A stretch of 64,000 nucleotides of DNA from CABZJG01 sp902512685. Its GTDB lineage: Bacteria; Pseudomonadota; Alphaproteobacteria; Rhodobacterales; Rhodobacteraceae. How positions within the stretch are numbered: position 1 is the first letter of the stretch; every line of letters begins with the position of its first letter. The translations under genes and the position numbers were made by a program. The stretch is from positions 1,736,001-1,800,000 of the forward strand of contig CP179201.1 of the NCBI GenBank assembly GCA_051201605.1. The letters run 5' to 3'. Of the stretch, positions 26,146 to 34,790 are shown one piece after another. The notes beneath the pieces are model-generated. The model did not search any database and was not told the origin of the DNA. It saw only the letters and a program-made list of their open reading frames with translations.

Positions 26146-26813
26146 TGCGTGCCGCTGTTCTTGTTTTTCCCGGTTCAAACTGTGATCGCGATATGGCGGT
26201 TGCGCTGCGCACTGCTGGCGCCGATGTCACAATGGTGTGGCACAAAGATACCAATCTTCCCGAAGGATTGGATGTTGTGGCCATTCCCGGCGGGTTTTCT
26301 TTCGGTGACTATCTACGCTGCGGGGCCATCGCAGGCCGCTCGCCAATTTGCCGCTCAGTGATTGATTTTGCCAATCGTGGCGGCTTTGTGCTTGGGGTGT
26401 GCAACGGGTTTCAAATTCTCACTGAAACCGGCTTGTTGCCCGGGGCATTGATGCGCAATGCTGGGCTGAAATTTGTTTGTAAATCAGTCGGTCTTCGTGT
26501 CGAAACCACCGAAAGTGCCTTTACCAGTGGCTACGCCAAAGATCAGGTGATCAGCATTCCGATCGCCCATCACGACGGCAATTACAACCTGAGCCCCGAT
26601 GATTTGGCAGCCTTGCAAGATCAGCACAGAATTGCCTTTCGCTATGATGCTAATCCAAATGGCTCGGTTTATAACATCGCCGGTGTATTGTCCGAAAACC
26701 GCCGTGTTCTTGGGATGATGCCGCATCCTGAGCGCGCTGTTGATCCAGCGCACCCCAGCACGGATGGTCAGCCGTTTTTTGCCAGTTTGCTCGAACAGAT
26801 GGCGACCACCTGA
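26145..26813 (+). CDS. purQ: Phosphoribosylformylglycinamidine synthase subunit PurQ
   Basis: The glutaminase subunit of FGAM synthetase, making ammonia for PurL. Class I amidotransferase triad: the nucleophile Cys in VLGVCNGFQIL, and His and Glu in MMPHPERA. The N-terminus (AAVLVFPGSNCDRDMA) and AIPGGFSFGDYLRCGAIA are standard. ATG at 26145 overlaps the purS stop; a longer frame inside purS is not needed. The length, 222 residues, is normal. dctB begins 35 bases later. Confidence 0.97.
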   Translation: MRAAVLVFPGSNCDRDMAVALRTAGADVTMVWHKDTNLPEGLDVVAIPGGFSFGDYLRCGAIAGRSPICRSVIDFANRGGFVLGVCNGFQILTETGLLPGALMRNAGLKFVCKSVGLRVETTESAFTSGYAKDQVISIPIAHHDGNYNLSPDDLAALQDQHRIAFRYDANPNGSVYNIAGVLSENRRVLGMMPHPERAVDPAHPSTDGQPFFASLLEQMATT

Positions 26814-26848
26814 CAGCTTTGGAAAACTAAGGTATATACTGGCTTAAG

Positions 26849-28636
26849 ATGACCAGTGAATCTACCGAATCCACTGAGGTGCCGCCCCAACCTCTCCGCT
26901 CGTTTCCTTGGCAGGTCCGGGTGATTTTGGCTGTGCTTTTTGTCTTGGCGGGGGCGACGCTATGGCTGACCAATACCATCTTAACCGACCGTTTCACCCA
27001 ATCGACCCAAAATAAGGCCGAACTGCGTTTGGCGCTTTATGGGGGTAATATTCTAAGTGAGTTGCAGCGTAATTCTATTGTGCCGCAACTGCTATCGCGT
27101 GACCCTGAACTTATTGGTGCTTTGAACTCAGCTGACTTTTCACAATCAACCCAACGCTTAATGAGTTTTGTTGAAGAAATCGGCGCAGCTTCTTTAATGC
27201 TATTGGATGGGGAAGGGCGCACTGTTGCATCAACTGATCGCAATAATCTGGGTAAGCGGCACAATGATCAAATTTATTTTCTCGATGCGCTGAAATCAAA
27301 TATAACGGTTTTTTCCGTGGCCGAAAAAGACACTGGCGAAATCGGTTTTTTCTATTCTCGTCAGGTTGAGTTTCAAAACCAGCCCATCGGTGTGATATTG
27401 GTTGAAGTTGACTTGCAAAAATTTCAACGCGCCTGGGCGGGTATTTCTGATGCTGTTCTTGTGATCGGCAGCGAAGGAAAGATTATTCTGGCCACCGAAC
27501 CGAAATGGCGCGGTTTGACGGAAACTATGGCGCTACGCCGCCAACCGCCGCAAAATGCCATTGAGCGGGCCATGCGTTTGACCAGCGATTGGGCATCGCT
27601 ACCGGCCGATGCCTATGTGCAGGGCGAAGCTGTTATGCGTATTGACGGGCAAATCCCTTTTCGCGGATGGCAAATCATTTCCTTTACCACCTATGCCAGT
27701 GTTCGCGAAAAAGTGAATGGCATCTTGGCGCTGGAAATTATGGGCTTTGCTCTGCTGTTTGTGGGCGTTTTTTATCTTTCAAACCGCCGCACTGTGTTAC
27801 GGCTGATGTTTTTTCAACGCGAATCTGAAGACCTGCGAGATTTGAATGCACGGTTGCAGCGGGAAATTTCAGAGCGCGAGAAAGTGCAAAAAACCCTTGC
27901 CGTGGCAGAGCAATCTTTGGCGCAAAGCTCAAAGCTGGCAGCTTTGGGGGAAATGTCGGCCGCCGTAAGTCATGAGCTAAACCAACCGCTGGCGGCGATG
28001 AAAACCTATCTTGCCGGGGCGGCGCTGTTGCTCAAACGGAACCGGCCTGATGAAGCGTTGTCAGCCTTTCACCGCATTGACGGTTTGATCGAACGCATGG
28101 GGGCAATTACCCGGCAGCTAAAATCCTATGCGCGCAAGGGCGGCGAAAGCTTTGTTCCGCTGGATATGGCCGAGGCACTGGCCTCGTCTTTATCGATGAT
28201 GGAGCCACAGCTAAAGCACTCCAATGTGCGGCTGCGCCAGATTGCGCCGGATCAAAGCGTGCTGGTGATGGGCGATCGAATGCGGATAGAGCAGGTGCTC
28301 ATAAACCTGTTGCGCAATGCGCTGGATGCGTTGAAAACAGTGAGCGATCCTGAAATTGAGGTCATATTAAGCAAAGGCGAAACTGTCACTCTTAGTGTGC
28401 GTGATAATGGTCCCGGGATCAAAGATTTAGAGCTTTTGTTTGAACCCTTCCATACCACGAAAGAGCCGGGGGATGGTGTGGGCCTTGGCTTGGCAATCTC
28501 ATCTGGGATTGTTACCGATCTAGGCGGACGGCTTACGGCCAGAAATGCCAGTGATGGGGGGGCTGTATTTGAAGTTCAACTCCCTATATTTGATGAAAAC
28601 AAAGTAAATTCTCCACCCGTTGAAGCAGCTGAGTAG
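26849..28636 (+). CDS. dctB: DctB-like sensor histidine kinase
   Basis: A membrane sensor kinase of 595 residues. A first membrane helix is at about 25-47, and a periplasmic double-Cache-like domain covers about 48-290 (SLMLLDGEGRTVASTDRNNLGKRHNDQIYF is a hallmark of DctB sensing domains). A second helix is near 292-311. A coiled coil leads to the HisKA box with the phosphorylated H375 in AAVSHELNQPLAAMKTY, and the HATPase domain shows DNGPGI and GVGLGLAISSGIV. It is followed after three bases by the response regulator. In rhizobia DctB/DctD sense C4-dicarboxylates and switch on dctA; here no dct transporter is adjacent, so the ligand is inferred. Confidence 0.85.
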   Translation: MTSESTESTEVPPQPLRSFPWQVRVILAVLFVLAGATLWLTNTILTDRFTQSTQNKAELRLALYGGNILSELQRNSIVPQLLSRDPELIGALNSADFSQSTQRLMSFVEEIGAASLMLLDGEGRTVASTDRNNLGKRHNDQIYFLDALKSNITVFSVAEKDTGEIGFFYSRQVEFQNQPIGVILVEVDLQKFQRAWAGISDAVLVIGSEGKIILATEPKWRGLTETMALRRQPPQNAIERAMRLTSDWASLPADAYVQGEAVMRIDGQIPFRGWQIISFTTYASVREKVNGILALEIMGFALLFVGVFYLSNRRTVLRLMFFQRESEDLRDLNARLQREISEREKVQKTLAVAEQSLAQSSKLAALGEMSAAVSHELNQPLAAMKTYLAGAALLLKRNRPDEALSAFHRIDGLIERMGAITRQLKSYARKGGESFVPLDMAEALASSLSMMEPQLKHSNVRLRQIAPDQSVLVMGDRMRIEQVLINLLRNALDALKTVSDPEIEVILSKGETVTLSVRDNGPGIKDLELLFEPFHTTKEPGDGVGLGLAISSGIVTDLGGRLTARNASDGGAVFEVQLPIFDENKVNSPPVEAAE

Positions 28637-28639
28637 ACC

Positions 28640-29974
28640 ATGACCAAAGCCTTGAAAATTGCAATTGTTGATGATGAAAAAGATATGCGGCTGTCAATCA
28701 GCCAATGGCTTGCCCTGTCGGGCTATGATACCGAAAGCTTTGCCAGCGCCAAGGAAGCACTGTCTACCATTGACAGCGAATATGCCGGAATTGTGATATC
28801 GGACATCAAGATGCCCGATATGGATGGCATGCAGTTTTTGCGCAAGTTAATGGCGCAGGACAGCACGCTTCCAGTGATTATGATTACAGGTCACGGCGAT
28901 GTACCCATGGCTGTCGAAGCCATGCGTATGGGGGCTTTTGATTTTCTTGAAAAGCCGTTTAATCCCGACCGGATGAGTGAATTGGCGCAGCGGGCCTCAA
29001 AAGCCCGGCGTTTGACCTTGGACAACCGGGCCCTGCGGCGCGACTTGGGTGACGGGCCGCAGTTGATGAAAAAGCTGATCGGTAAATCACCTGCCATGGA
29101 GCGTTTGCGCGAAGAGGTTTTAGATTTAGCTCAAGCCGATGGGCATATCTTGATTGAGGGTGAAACTGGAACCGGAAAAACCTTGGTCGCCCATGCCCTG
29201 CATGCTGTTGGCGCCCGCGCAGGCAAAAAATTTGCGCTGGTGTCTTGTTCAGCATTTGACGAGGCGGCTTTGATGCGCCGTCTCTTTGGGCCTGTTTTAC
29301 CTGAAGATCCATTTTTCCCCGCCTTTGAAGAAGCGCGTGGAGGCACATTGGTTCTTGAAGATATCGAAACCCTTGGCGAGCAGGTACAAGCCAAGCTTTT
29401 AAGTACCCTCAATGCCCAAGGCACGCCTCCTGAGACGCGGGTTTTAGCGATCAGCAATCTCCAGGAACAAGGTCAAACATTGCACGATAGGCTGCGCAAA
29501 GATGTGTTCTATCGTCTCGGGGCTTTGCATATCACAGTGCCGCCGCTGCGCCAGCGCGGTAATGATATTTTGGAAATGTTCCATCAATTAAGCGAGACGT
29601 TCTCGGATGAATATGGCTGTCAAACCCCAAGCATAGGGGCCCAAGAAGCTGCGCAATTGCTTCAGGCGCCTTGGCATGGAAATGTTCGTCAGTTGACCAA
29701 TTTGGCAGAGCGGGCTGTTTTGCAGTCGCGCCGCGGCGAAGGCACGATTGCATCTTTGCTGATGAGTGACGCAGAAGAGGCCACTTCTGTGGTGACGACA
29801 GAAGGCAAGCCTTTGAAGGAATATGTTGAAGCTTTTGAAAAGATGCTTATTGAAAACACAATGCGCCGCCACAAGGGATCCATTGGTAAAGTCATGGGCG
29901 AGCTGTGTTTGCCCCGTCGGACGTTGAACGAGAAAATGGCAAAATACTCGCTCCAAAGAACAGATTACGTTTAA
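28640..29974 (+). CDS. dctD: DctD-like NtrC-family response regulator lacking the GAFTGA loop
   Basis: Response regulator with receiver, AAA+ and Fis-type DNA-binding domains, 444 residues. Phosphorylation site D55 lies in ISDIKMPDMDG; Walker A is GETGTGKT (174-181); Walker B is GGTLVLEDIE; the arginine-finger region is LRKDVFYRL; the C-terminal helix-turn-helix is IGKVMGELCLPRRTLNEKM. The loop that contacts sigma54 should lie between LFG (215-217) and EEARGG (230-235), where canonical proteins have a GAFTGA motif. Here the segment reads PVLPEDPFFPAF and the motif is absent. The protein may therefore not work with sigma54 polymerase. It is the last gene of the purC-dctD same-strand run. Confidence 0.85.
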   Translation: MTKALKIAIVDDEKDMRLSISQWLALSGYDTESFASAKEALSTIDSEYAGIVISDIKMPDMDGMQFLRKLMAQDSTLPVIMITGHGDVPMAVEAMRMGAFDFLEKPFNPDRMSELAQRASKARRLTLDNRALRRDLGDGPQLMKKLIGKSPAMERLREEVLDLAQADGHILIEGETGTGKTLVAHALHAVGARAGKKFALVSCSAFDEAALMRRLFGPVLPEDPFFPAFEEARGGTLVLEDIETLGEQVQAKLLSTLNAQGTPPETRVLAISNLQEQGQTLHDRLRKDVFYRLGALHITVPPLRQRGNDILEMFHQLSETFSDEYGCQTPSIGAQEAAQLLQAPWHGNVRQLTNLAERAVLQSRRGEGTIASLLMSDAEEATSVVTTEGKPLKEYVEAFEKMLIENTMRRHKGSIGKVMGELCLPRRTLNEKMAKYSLQRTDYV

Positions 29975-30024
29975 GTATTGGACTTAAGACCCTGAAAAAT
30001 AATAAAATAGATATGTTTGTTTAA

Positions 30025-31071
30025 TTATTTGGCTCTTTGCAACATTCCATACAAGTCCCGCGGATCATCTGGATCGGCCAGCATGTCAAGCGGGGTAAAA
30101 AAGGCGGTGCCGTCTATCAGATCACGAATATACCGCAGAGCTGAGAAATCTTCGATGGCAAAGCCGACACTGTCAAACAGCGTGATTTGACTGTCTGATC
30201 GCCGGCCGAGTGTCTGGCCTGAGATCACATTCCAAAGCTCTTGTACCGGATGATCATCCGTCAATTGCTGAATTTCACCTTCAATCCGCGTTTGTGGTGG
30301 GAATTCAACAAAAATATCTGAGCGTAAAAGAATATCGCGGTGCAGTTCAGTTTTTCCGGGGCAATCCCCGCCAATCGCATTTATATGCACCCCGGAGCCA
30401 ACCATGTTGTCGGTTAAGATTGTAGCATTTTGTTTGTCAGCGGTGCAGGTGGTGATTATTTCAGCGCCTTCAATAGCGTCTTGGGCGGTTTTGCATGTAG
30501 TGATTTCTAGTCCAGCTGCGGCCAGATGCGCTGCGGCTTTTTCGGTCGCTAAGTGATCAATGTCATAAAGCCGGACATGAGTGATGCCGCAGATTGCCTG
30601 CATCGCGAGACTTTGAAATTCGCTTTGCGCCCCATTGCCAATCATTGCCATGGTTGTCGCGCCTTTTGGTGCAAGGAATTTGGCGGCCATTGCCGAAGTG
30701 GCGGCTGTTCGCAACGCTGTGAGAAGTGTCATTTCGGAAAGTAATACCGGATAGCCAGTGGTGACATCAGCCAGTAGGCCAAAGGCGGTGACGGTCTGCA
30801 AACCGTCTTTGGTATTTTTGGGATGCCCATTGACGTATTTGAACCCATACACCTCGCCGTCTGATGTCGGCATCAGTTCGATCACGCCCTCGGCAGAGTG
30901 GCTTGCCACGCGCGGTGTTTTGTCAAAAAGCTCCCATCTTTTGAAATCATTTTCAATATATTCGCAAAGGCCAATCATCATTTGGGTCAAACCAGTATGA
31001 TTAATCAACTGCATCATGTGATCAACCGATACAAACGGGACAAGAGCTTTGTTGGAAGGGAGCAGTGTCAT
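30025..31071 (-). CDS. ocd: Ornithine cyclodeaminase
   Basis: Converts L-ornithine to L-proline and ammonia with tightly bound NAD. The 348-residue protein of the ornithine cyclodeaminase/mu-crystallin family shows YGFKYVNGHPKNTKDGLQTV, LRTAATSAMAAKFLAPKGA, the nucleotide-binding MAMIGNGAQSEFQSLA and HINAIGGDCPGKTEL with the catalytic Asp. ATG at 31071 has TAAGGAC upstream, formed across the arginase stop codon, and is preferred to ATG codons further upstream inside arginase. With arginase it makes a two-step route from arginine to proline. It converges on dctD. Confidence 0.93.
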   Translation of the reverse strand: MTLLPSNKALVPFVSVDHMMQLINHTGLTQMMIGLCEYIENDFKRWELFDKTPRVASHSAEGVIELMPTSDGEVYGFKYVNGHPKNTKDGLQTVTAFGLLADVTTGYPVLLSEMTLLTALRTAATSAMAAKFLAPKGATTMAMIGNGAQSEFQSLAMQAICGITHVRLYDIDHLATEKAAAHLAAAGLEITTCKTAQDAIEGAEIITTCTADKQNATILTDNMVGSGVHINAIGGDCPGKTELHRDILLRSDIFVEFPPQTRIEGEIQQLTDDHPVQELWNVISGQTLGRRSDSQITLFDSVGFAIEDFSALRYIRDLIDGTAFFTPLDMLADPDDPRDLYGMLQRAK

Positions 31072-31081
31072 GATCTTGTCC

Positions 31082-32008
31082 TTAAAAATATCCATGTGTT
31101 GGGCGGTCAAATACACGGCGGCCAAGCGCCGATGCCGCAAGGTCCACCATCACTTGAGCAGTGCGCCCGCGTTCATCCAAGAACGGGTTTAGTTCAACGA
31201 GATCAAGCGAGCTCATCAAACCGCTATCGTAGAGGATTTCCATCACAAGGTGGGCTTCCCGGATGGTAGCACCACCGGGAACCGATGTGCCCACTGCCGG
31301 AGCAATTGAGGGGTCGAGGAAATCCACATCTAATGAGACATGCAGCAGGCCGTTGTTTGCTTTGACCTGATCCAAAAATTCCTGAAGTGGGTGCTTGATG
31401 CCCTGTTCATCGATGGCGCGCATATCGTAAAACTGAATTTTGCTCTGCTGCAGGGCGTTCTTTTCCGCTTTATCGACCGAGCGCAATCCGATGATGCAAA
31501 CCTGTTGATCGGGGACAGGCGCATCATTTTTCGGAAAACCGGAAAATCCGTTTCTTCCGGTCAGATAGGCCAAAGGCGTTCCATGCAAATTGCCCGACAT
31601 GGTCGTTTCAGGCGTGTGAAAGTCGCTATGGGCATCAAGCCATAAAATGTACTGCGGGCGGTTTATTTTCTGGGCATGACGCGCAGCAGCCAGGCCAGAA
31701 CCAAGACTTAAAGCATGATCGCCACCAAGAAAAATTGGCAGACCATTCGCAAAAGCGGCAACGCCGTCCTCGGCAAGCCGGTTGGTCCAGCCAATGGTTT
31801 GAGACAGTTCTGTAGGGTGATCCGGCCCGTTGGCGGATGCAGATGGCATCACCGTAAGATTCCCCAAATCGATGACCGAGTGGCCCAAATCGGCCAAAAC
31901 TTGCGGCAAGTTTGCTGTGCGATAGGCGTCTGGTCCCATAACGCACCCTTTGCGATGTTTGCCGCTGTCCACAGGGGCTCCGATTAAAATACAATTGACA
32001 TGTTGCAT
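31082..32008 (-). CDS. rocF: Arginase
   Basis: Manganese enzyme splitting arginine into ornithine and urea. The 308-residue protein has the three metal motifs LGGDHALSLG, LWLDAHSDFHTPETT and SLDVDFLDPSIAPAVGT, and an arginase-type SGNLHGTPLAYLTG loop that sets it apart from agmatinases. It is first in a two-gene operon with ornithine cyclodeaminase and divergent from an Lrp-type regulator at 32124, a common pairing in which the regulator responds to arginine. Confidence 0.95.
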   Translation of the reverse strand: MQHVNCILIGAPVDSGKHRKGCVMGPDAYRTANLPQVLADLGHSVIDLGNLTVMPSASANGPDHPTELSQTIGWTNRLAEDGVAAFANGLPIFLGGDHALSLGSGLAAARHAQKINRPQYILWLDAHSDFHTPETTMSGNLHGTPLAYLTGRNGFSGFPKNDAPVPDQQVCIIGLRSVDKAEKNALQQSKIQFYDMRAIDEQGIKHPLQEFLDQVKANNGLLHVSLDVDFLDPSIAPAVGTSVPGGATIREAHLVMEILYDSGLMSSLDLVELNPFLDERGRTAQVMVDLAASALGRRVFDRPTHGYF

Positions 32009-32123
32009 AGATTTTTCCTATTTGTGTTAAATATCTGATCAAAGTGTGTCATTAACCACTGTTTAATTTGTTCAATATGCAAAAATATATTCAAACAGAA
32101 GCCAAAAGGATGCGAAACGAAAC

Positions 32124-32552
32124 ATGGCAAATTTATTGGATCAAAAGCTTATTTCAGCGCTTAGGCATGATGCTAGGGCCTCATTATCGGATTTGGCGAT
32201 TTTTCTTGGGGTCTCGCGCACAACAGTGCGGGCGCGGATTGACCGGTTGCAGAAGTCAGGCGAAATTTTGGGCTTTTCCGTGGTTTTAAAAGATGACACC
32301 AAAGTGGATCCTGTGCGTGGATATATGATGATAAACGTTGAAGGGCGTGGCACTGAACGGGTGATCCGCCTGCTAAATGGTTTGCCGCAAGTGCGCGCTG
32401 TGCATGCAACAAACGGGCAATGGGATTTAATTGCCGAAATTGGCGCCGACTCACTGGAAGAGTTGGATCAAATCCTTACCCAAATTCGGCGTTTTGAAGG
32501 CGTAGCAAAAAGTGAAACGAATCTTTTGCTCAGCACAAAAAAGGCAGGTTAA
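32124..32552 (+). CDS. Lrp/AsnC-family transcriptional regulator
   Basis: A 142-residue regulator with an N-terminal winged helix (LLDQKLISALRHDARASLSDLAIFLGVSRTTVRARIDRLQKSGEI) and a C-terminal RAM ligand-binding domain (YMMINVEGRG, LPQVRAVHATNGQWDLIAEI). It lies 115 bases from, and divergent to, the arginase-ornithine cyclodeaminase operon, and probably controls it in response to arginine or another amino acid. The stop overlaps the convergent dsbB gene by four bases. Confidence 0.9.
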   Translation: MANLLDQKLISALRHDARASLSDLAIFLGVSRTTVRARIDRLQKSGEILGFSVVLKDDTKVDPVRGYMMINVEGRGTERVIRLLNGLPQVRAVHATNGQWDLIAEIGADSLEELDQILTQIRRFEGVAKSETNLLLSTKKAG

Positions 32553-33007
32553 AGGCGGCGCAGAGCCATCAGCCAAAGGCCCATAAGAGCCAGAGATAGA
32601 ACAGCATTCCAACCGGCCATCGACACGCCCCAAAGCGCCCAAGGTATTTCATCACAGCGCGCCATCGGAGCGGCCATGATCTGATTGATAAGATCTTCTG
32701 TGCTCAATCCTTCGATTGCGCTGCTCGTGCAACTGTTTGGCCCTGCCCACCTGCCTTGCTCAACGCCGGCATGGTAAAATCCTATGCCTGCTGTCGTCAG
32801 GCTGGCCGCAGCGCCAATCGCGGCCACAACCCGGTTCTGAAAGGCATAAAAAACGAGGCAGATCGTAACCGCTGCCAAATGTGGATATCTTTGCCACAGG
32901 CACATTTTGCAAGGGGCAAGGCCGCCTAAATATTGAAACCCAAGCGCACCAATTAAAAGGGCGGCAGACCCTAGACCGGCGGCGAGTGCAAGATGCTTTG
33001 GTGTCAT
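32549..33007 (-). CDS. Disulfide bond formation protein DsbB family
   Basis: A four-helix inner-membrane protein of 152 residues that reoxidises DsbA-like proteins by passing electrons to quinone. The catalytic cysteines are C33 and C36 in APCKMCLWQR, and C93 and C118 in the second periplasmic loop (PNSC, MARCDE). ATG at 33007 is preferred, with GAGGTTCTT before it; it overlaps the stop of the DedA-like gene by four bases. The sequence belongs to the short alphaproteobacterial DsbB type. Confidence 0.88.
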   Translation of the reverse strand: MTPKHLALAAGLGSAALLIGALGFQYLGGLAPCKMCLWQRYPHLAAVTICLVFYAFQNRVVAAIGAAASLTTAGIGFYHAGVEQGRWAGPNSCTSSAIEGLSTEDLINQIMAAPMARCDEIPWALWGVSMAGWNAVLSLALMGLWLMALRRL

Positions 33008-33582
33008 AAGAACCTCGTTCCCAAAATTCCCCCCATAAAGAGCAGGATAAACAATAAAAACATCCATCCCAGATAGCGCTCTATAAAGGTACGAATTGCC
33101 GCTCCATAAAGTCTAAGCAAAAGTGCAACCGCAAAAAACCGCAACCCGCGCGCCACAAAAGCTGTCCCAACAAACAAGCCTAAAGGCATTGCTGTTGCAC
33201 CTGACATTATCGTGATCACTTTGAACGGGAAGGGGGTTACTCCGGCTGTTAGGATCGTCCAAACTCCAACATCGTTAAAGCGTTGCGCAAATTCAGCAAC
33301 TGCATCGGCTTTGCCTAGGGACATCAAAATAGGATGCGCAATCTGTTCAAAGGCAAGCGCGCCAAGCGCATAGCCAAAAAGACCGCCCAGCACCGATGCA
33401 ACAAGTGCTACACCAGCGTAAAGCCACGCGCGGTGAGGCGCTGCAAGGATCATCGGGATTAATAGAACATCAGGCGGTATTGGAAAAAACGAGCTTTCTG
33501 CAAATGCCACCAAGGCCAAAGCCCACAGCGCATGTGGGTGGTCAGCAAGGGCCATTGTCCAGTTGTAAAGCGATCTAATCAT
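33004..33582 (-). CDS. YqaA/DedA (VTT-domain) membrane protein
   Basis: A 192-residue inner-membrane protein with the DedA/SNARE-associated domain: SSFFPIPPDVLLIPMILAAPHRAW near residue 30, then a glycine-rich helix (LVASVLGGLFGYALG), and GVTPFPFKVITIMSGATAMPLGLFVGTAFVARGLRF. DedA-family proteins are linked to lipid carrier recycling and membrane potential. The small YqaA branch has no fixed function. It is translationally coupled to dsbB by a four-base overlap. Confidence 0.85.
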   Translation of the reverse strand: MIRSLYNWTMALADHPHALWALALVAFAESSFFPIPPDVLLIPMILAAPHRAWLYAGVALVASVLGGLFGYALGALAFEQIAHPILMSLGKADAVAEFAQRFNDVGVWTILTAGVTPFPFKVITIMSGATAMPLGLFVGTAFVARGLRFFAVALLLRLYGAAIRTFIERYLGWMFLLFILLFMGGILGTRFL

Positions 33583-33694
33583 GCAAACGATTCAGTTCGT
33601 TAAGGTTACTGGCATTGATCATGCAATTGTTTGGCGGTCAAGCGTGCTTTGCCTCTGGACGTGGTGCGAAACCCGCGTTAAAAGCATCGCCAGT

Positions 33695-33780
33695 GCCCAA
33701 GTGGCGGAATGGTAGACGCAGGGGATTCAAAATCCCCCGCCTTAACGGGCGTGCCGGTTCGAGTCCGGCCTTGGGTACCA
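33695..33780 (+). tRNA. tRNA-Leu (CAA anticodon)
   Basis: An 86-nt type II tRNA with encoded CCA. The acceptor arms GCCCAAG and CTTGGGT pair (G1-U72 wobble); the D-arm contains GTGGCGGAATGGTAGACGC, a leucine signature; the anticodon stem GGGGA/TCCCC encloses TTCAAAA with anticodon CAA; a long variable arm follows (CGCCTTAACGGGCG); the T-arm is GCCGGTTCGAGTCCGGC. Confidence 0.97.
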
Positions 33781-33983
33781 CATTTTCCGCAATTCAGTGT
33801 TAATTCTGGTTTTCCAGGATTGCGATCTTTTTGAGTATGTCAGGATTTTCCCTGTAATCTCTGACGTACATCCGGATTTACGAATGATATCAAATGTCTT
33901 TACCATGCTCCTAAACTGGGCGAAAATTATCTGATTTTTGTTTTTGGCTGTGATATGGTCTGAATGAACAAAGCGAGATTAAA

Positions 33984-34181
33984 ATGATAGTAATAATAAG
34001 ACTGAGCTTATTTCTGATTTTTGTAGCCCTATTGGTGATTTTGGCCCGCAAGGCCTTTCCACGAACAGAAATCATTGATGGAAGGCCAGTTAAAAACAGG
34101 TTCTTTCTTATCGCTGGTTTGGGCACATTTATCGCGCTGGTTTTATTTATCGCTGCCGCAGAATATATAACGCGCCTATAA
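33984..34181 (+). CDS. Small two-helix membrane protein, unassigned
   Basis: A 65-residue frame with two hydrophobic segments: residues 3-20 (IIRLSLFLIFVALLVIL) and 43-60 (IAGLGTFIALVLFIAAAE). They are separated by a charged loop (RKAFPRTEIIDGRPVKNRF). The start has GCGAGATTAAA before it. The two-helix design, in-frame charges in the loop and sensible start support a real gene, but it is short and not recognised. An overlapping minus-strand frame of similar length has no such features. Confidence 0.5.
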   Translation: MIVIIRLSLFLIFVALLVILARKAFPRTEIIDGRPVKNRFFLIAGLGTFIALVLFIAAAEYITRL

Positions 34182-34347
34182 AACACAAAAATATATTTAC
34201 TTTAGTTGGCATTGAGTCACCTAAAGTAATTAATAATTTAAATTCAATAGGGTATAGCAGTGAGGTGATCTAAAAAAATATTGTATTGCCTTTCTCTTAA
34301 AGTGTAGAATCCGCTTGGATGCCTCATTTAAATAAAGGAGAAATATC

Positions 34348-34713
34348 ATGGATATCGCAACAATGGACAGACAAACTCGGGCCATAATTGGCAGCACAAT
34401 TGGTCGGGATTTTCAGTGGGTGACCTTTACCGGCGTACTTTCAAACTTGGTAACGCTTTATATTATATCGCAAGGAACCGAGGCGCTTTTAGCCACTTCA
34501 GCATTAGTTATAAGCACAGCAATTTTCGTGTTTCTGGCCGGAAATAATCAAATGGACCAATTTAAAAACTGGATTGCAGATATGGATGAGCAAGATGCCG
34601 CAAGCCATTCTGGTCAATTTGCTAAAGCGGCGCCTTTTGGATTTTGGAAGGCGATTTATTCGCTATGCTTTATTGTTGTTGCACTCAGTCAGCTTTACGA
34701 GCTTTGGGGTTAA
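34348..34713 (+). CDS. Unassigned membrane protein, 121 residues
   Basis: A strong ribosome site (AAAGGAG, seven bases before ATG 34348) and a terminator-like hairpin just after the stop bracket this single gene. The protein has three hydrophobic segments at about 24-41, 45-64 and 96-114, with a hydrophilic loop between the last two (NQMDQFKNWIADMDEQDAASHSG). The topology suggests an inner-membrane protein. I do not recognise the family. The well-formed expression signals indicate a monocistronic, possibly regulated, gene. Confidence 0.7.
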   Translation: MDIATMDRQTRAIIGSTIGRDFQWVTFTGVLSNLVTLYIISQGTEALLATSALVISTAIFVFLAGNNQMDQFKNWIADMDEQDAASHSGQFAKAAPFGFWKAIYSLCFIVVALSQLYELWG

Positions 34714-34729
34714 TATATCCCGTCGCATT

Positions 34730-34760
34730 CCTCAGGCCGATATTCCGCGCCGGCCTGAGG
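34730..34760 (+). terminator. Hairpin after the 121-residue membrane protein gene
   Basis: A perfect 10-base stem (CCTCAGGCCG paired with CGGCCTGAGG) with an 11-base loop starts 17 bases past the stop. The following bases are moderately T-rich (TCAATATCATTTG) rather than a clean T run. It may also serve the convergent cyclase gene. Confidence 0.55.
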
Positions 34761-34790
34761 TCAATATCATTTGTATGTTTAAAACCCAAA

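Noticed and set aside
33911..34186. Minus-strand frame of 91 codons opposite the 65-residue membrane protein gene
   Set aside because: It shows no ribosome site and a basic low-complexity sequence, while the plus-strand frame has a membrane-protein pattern.
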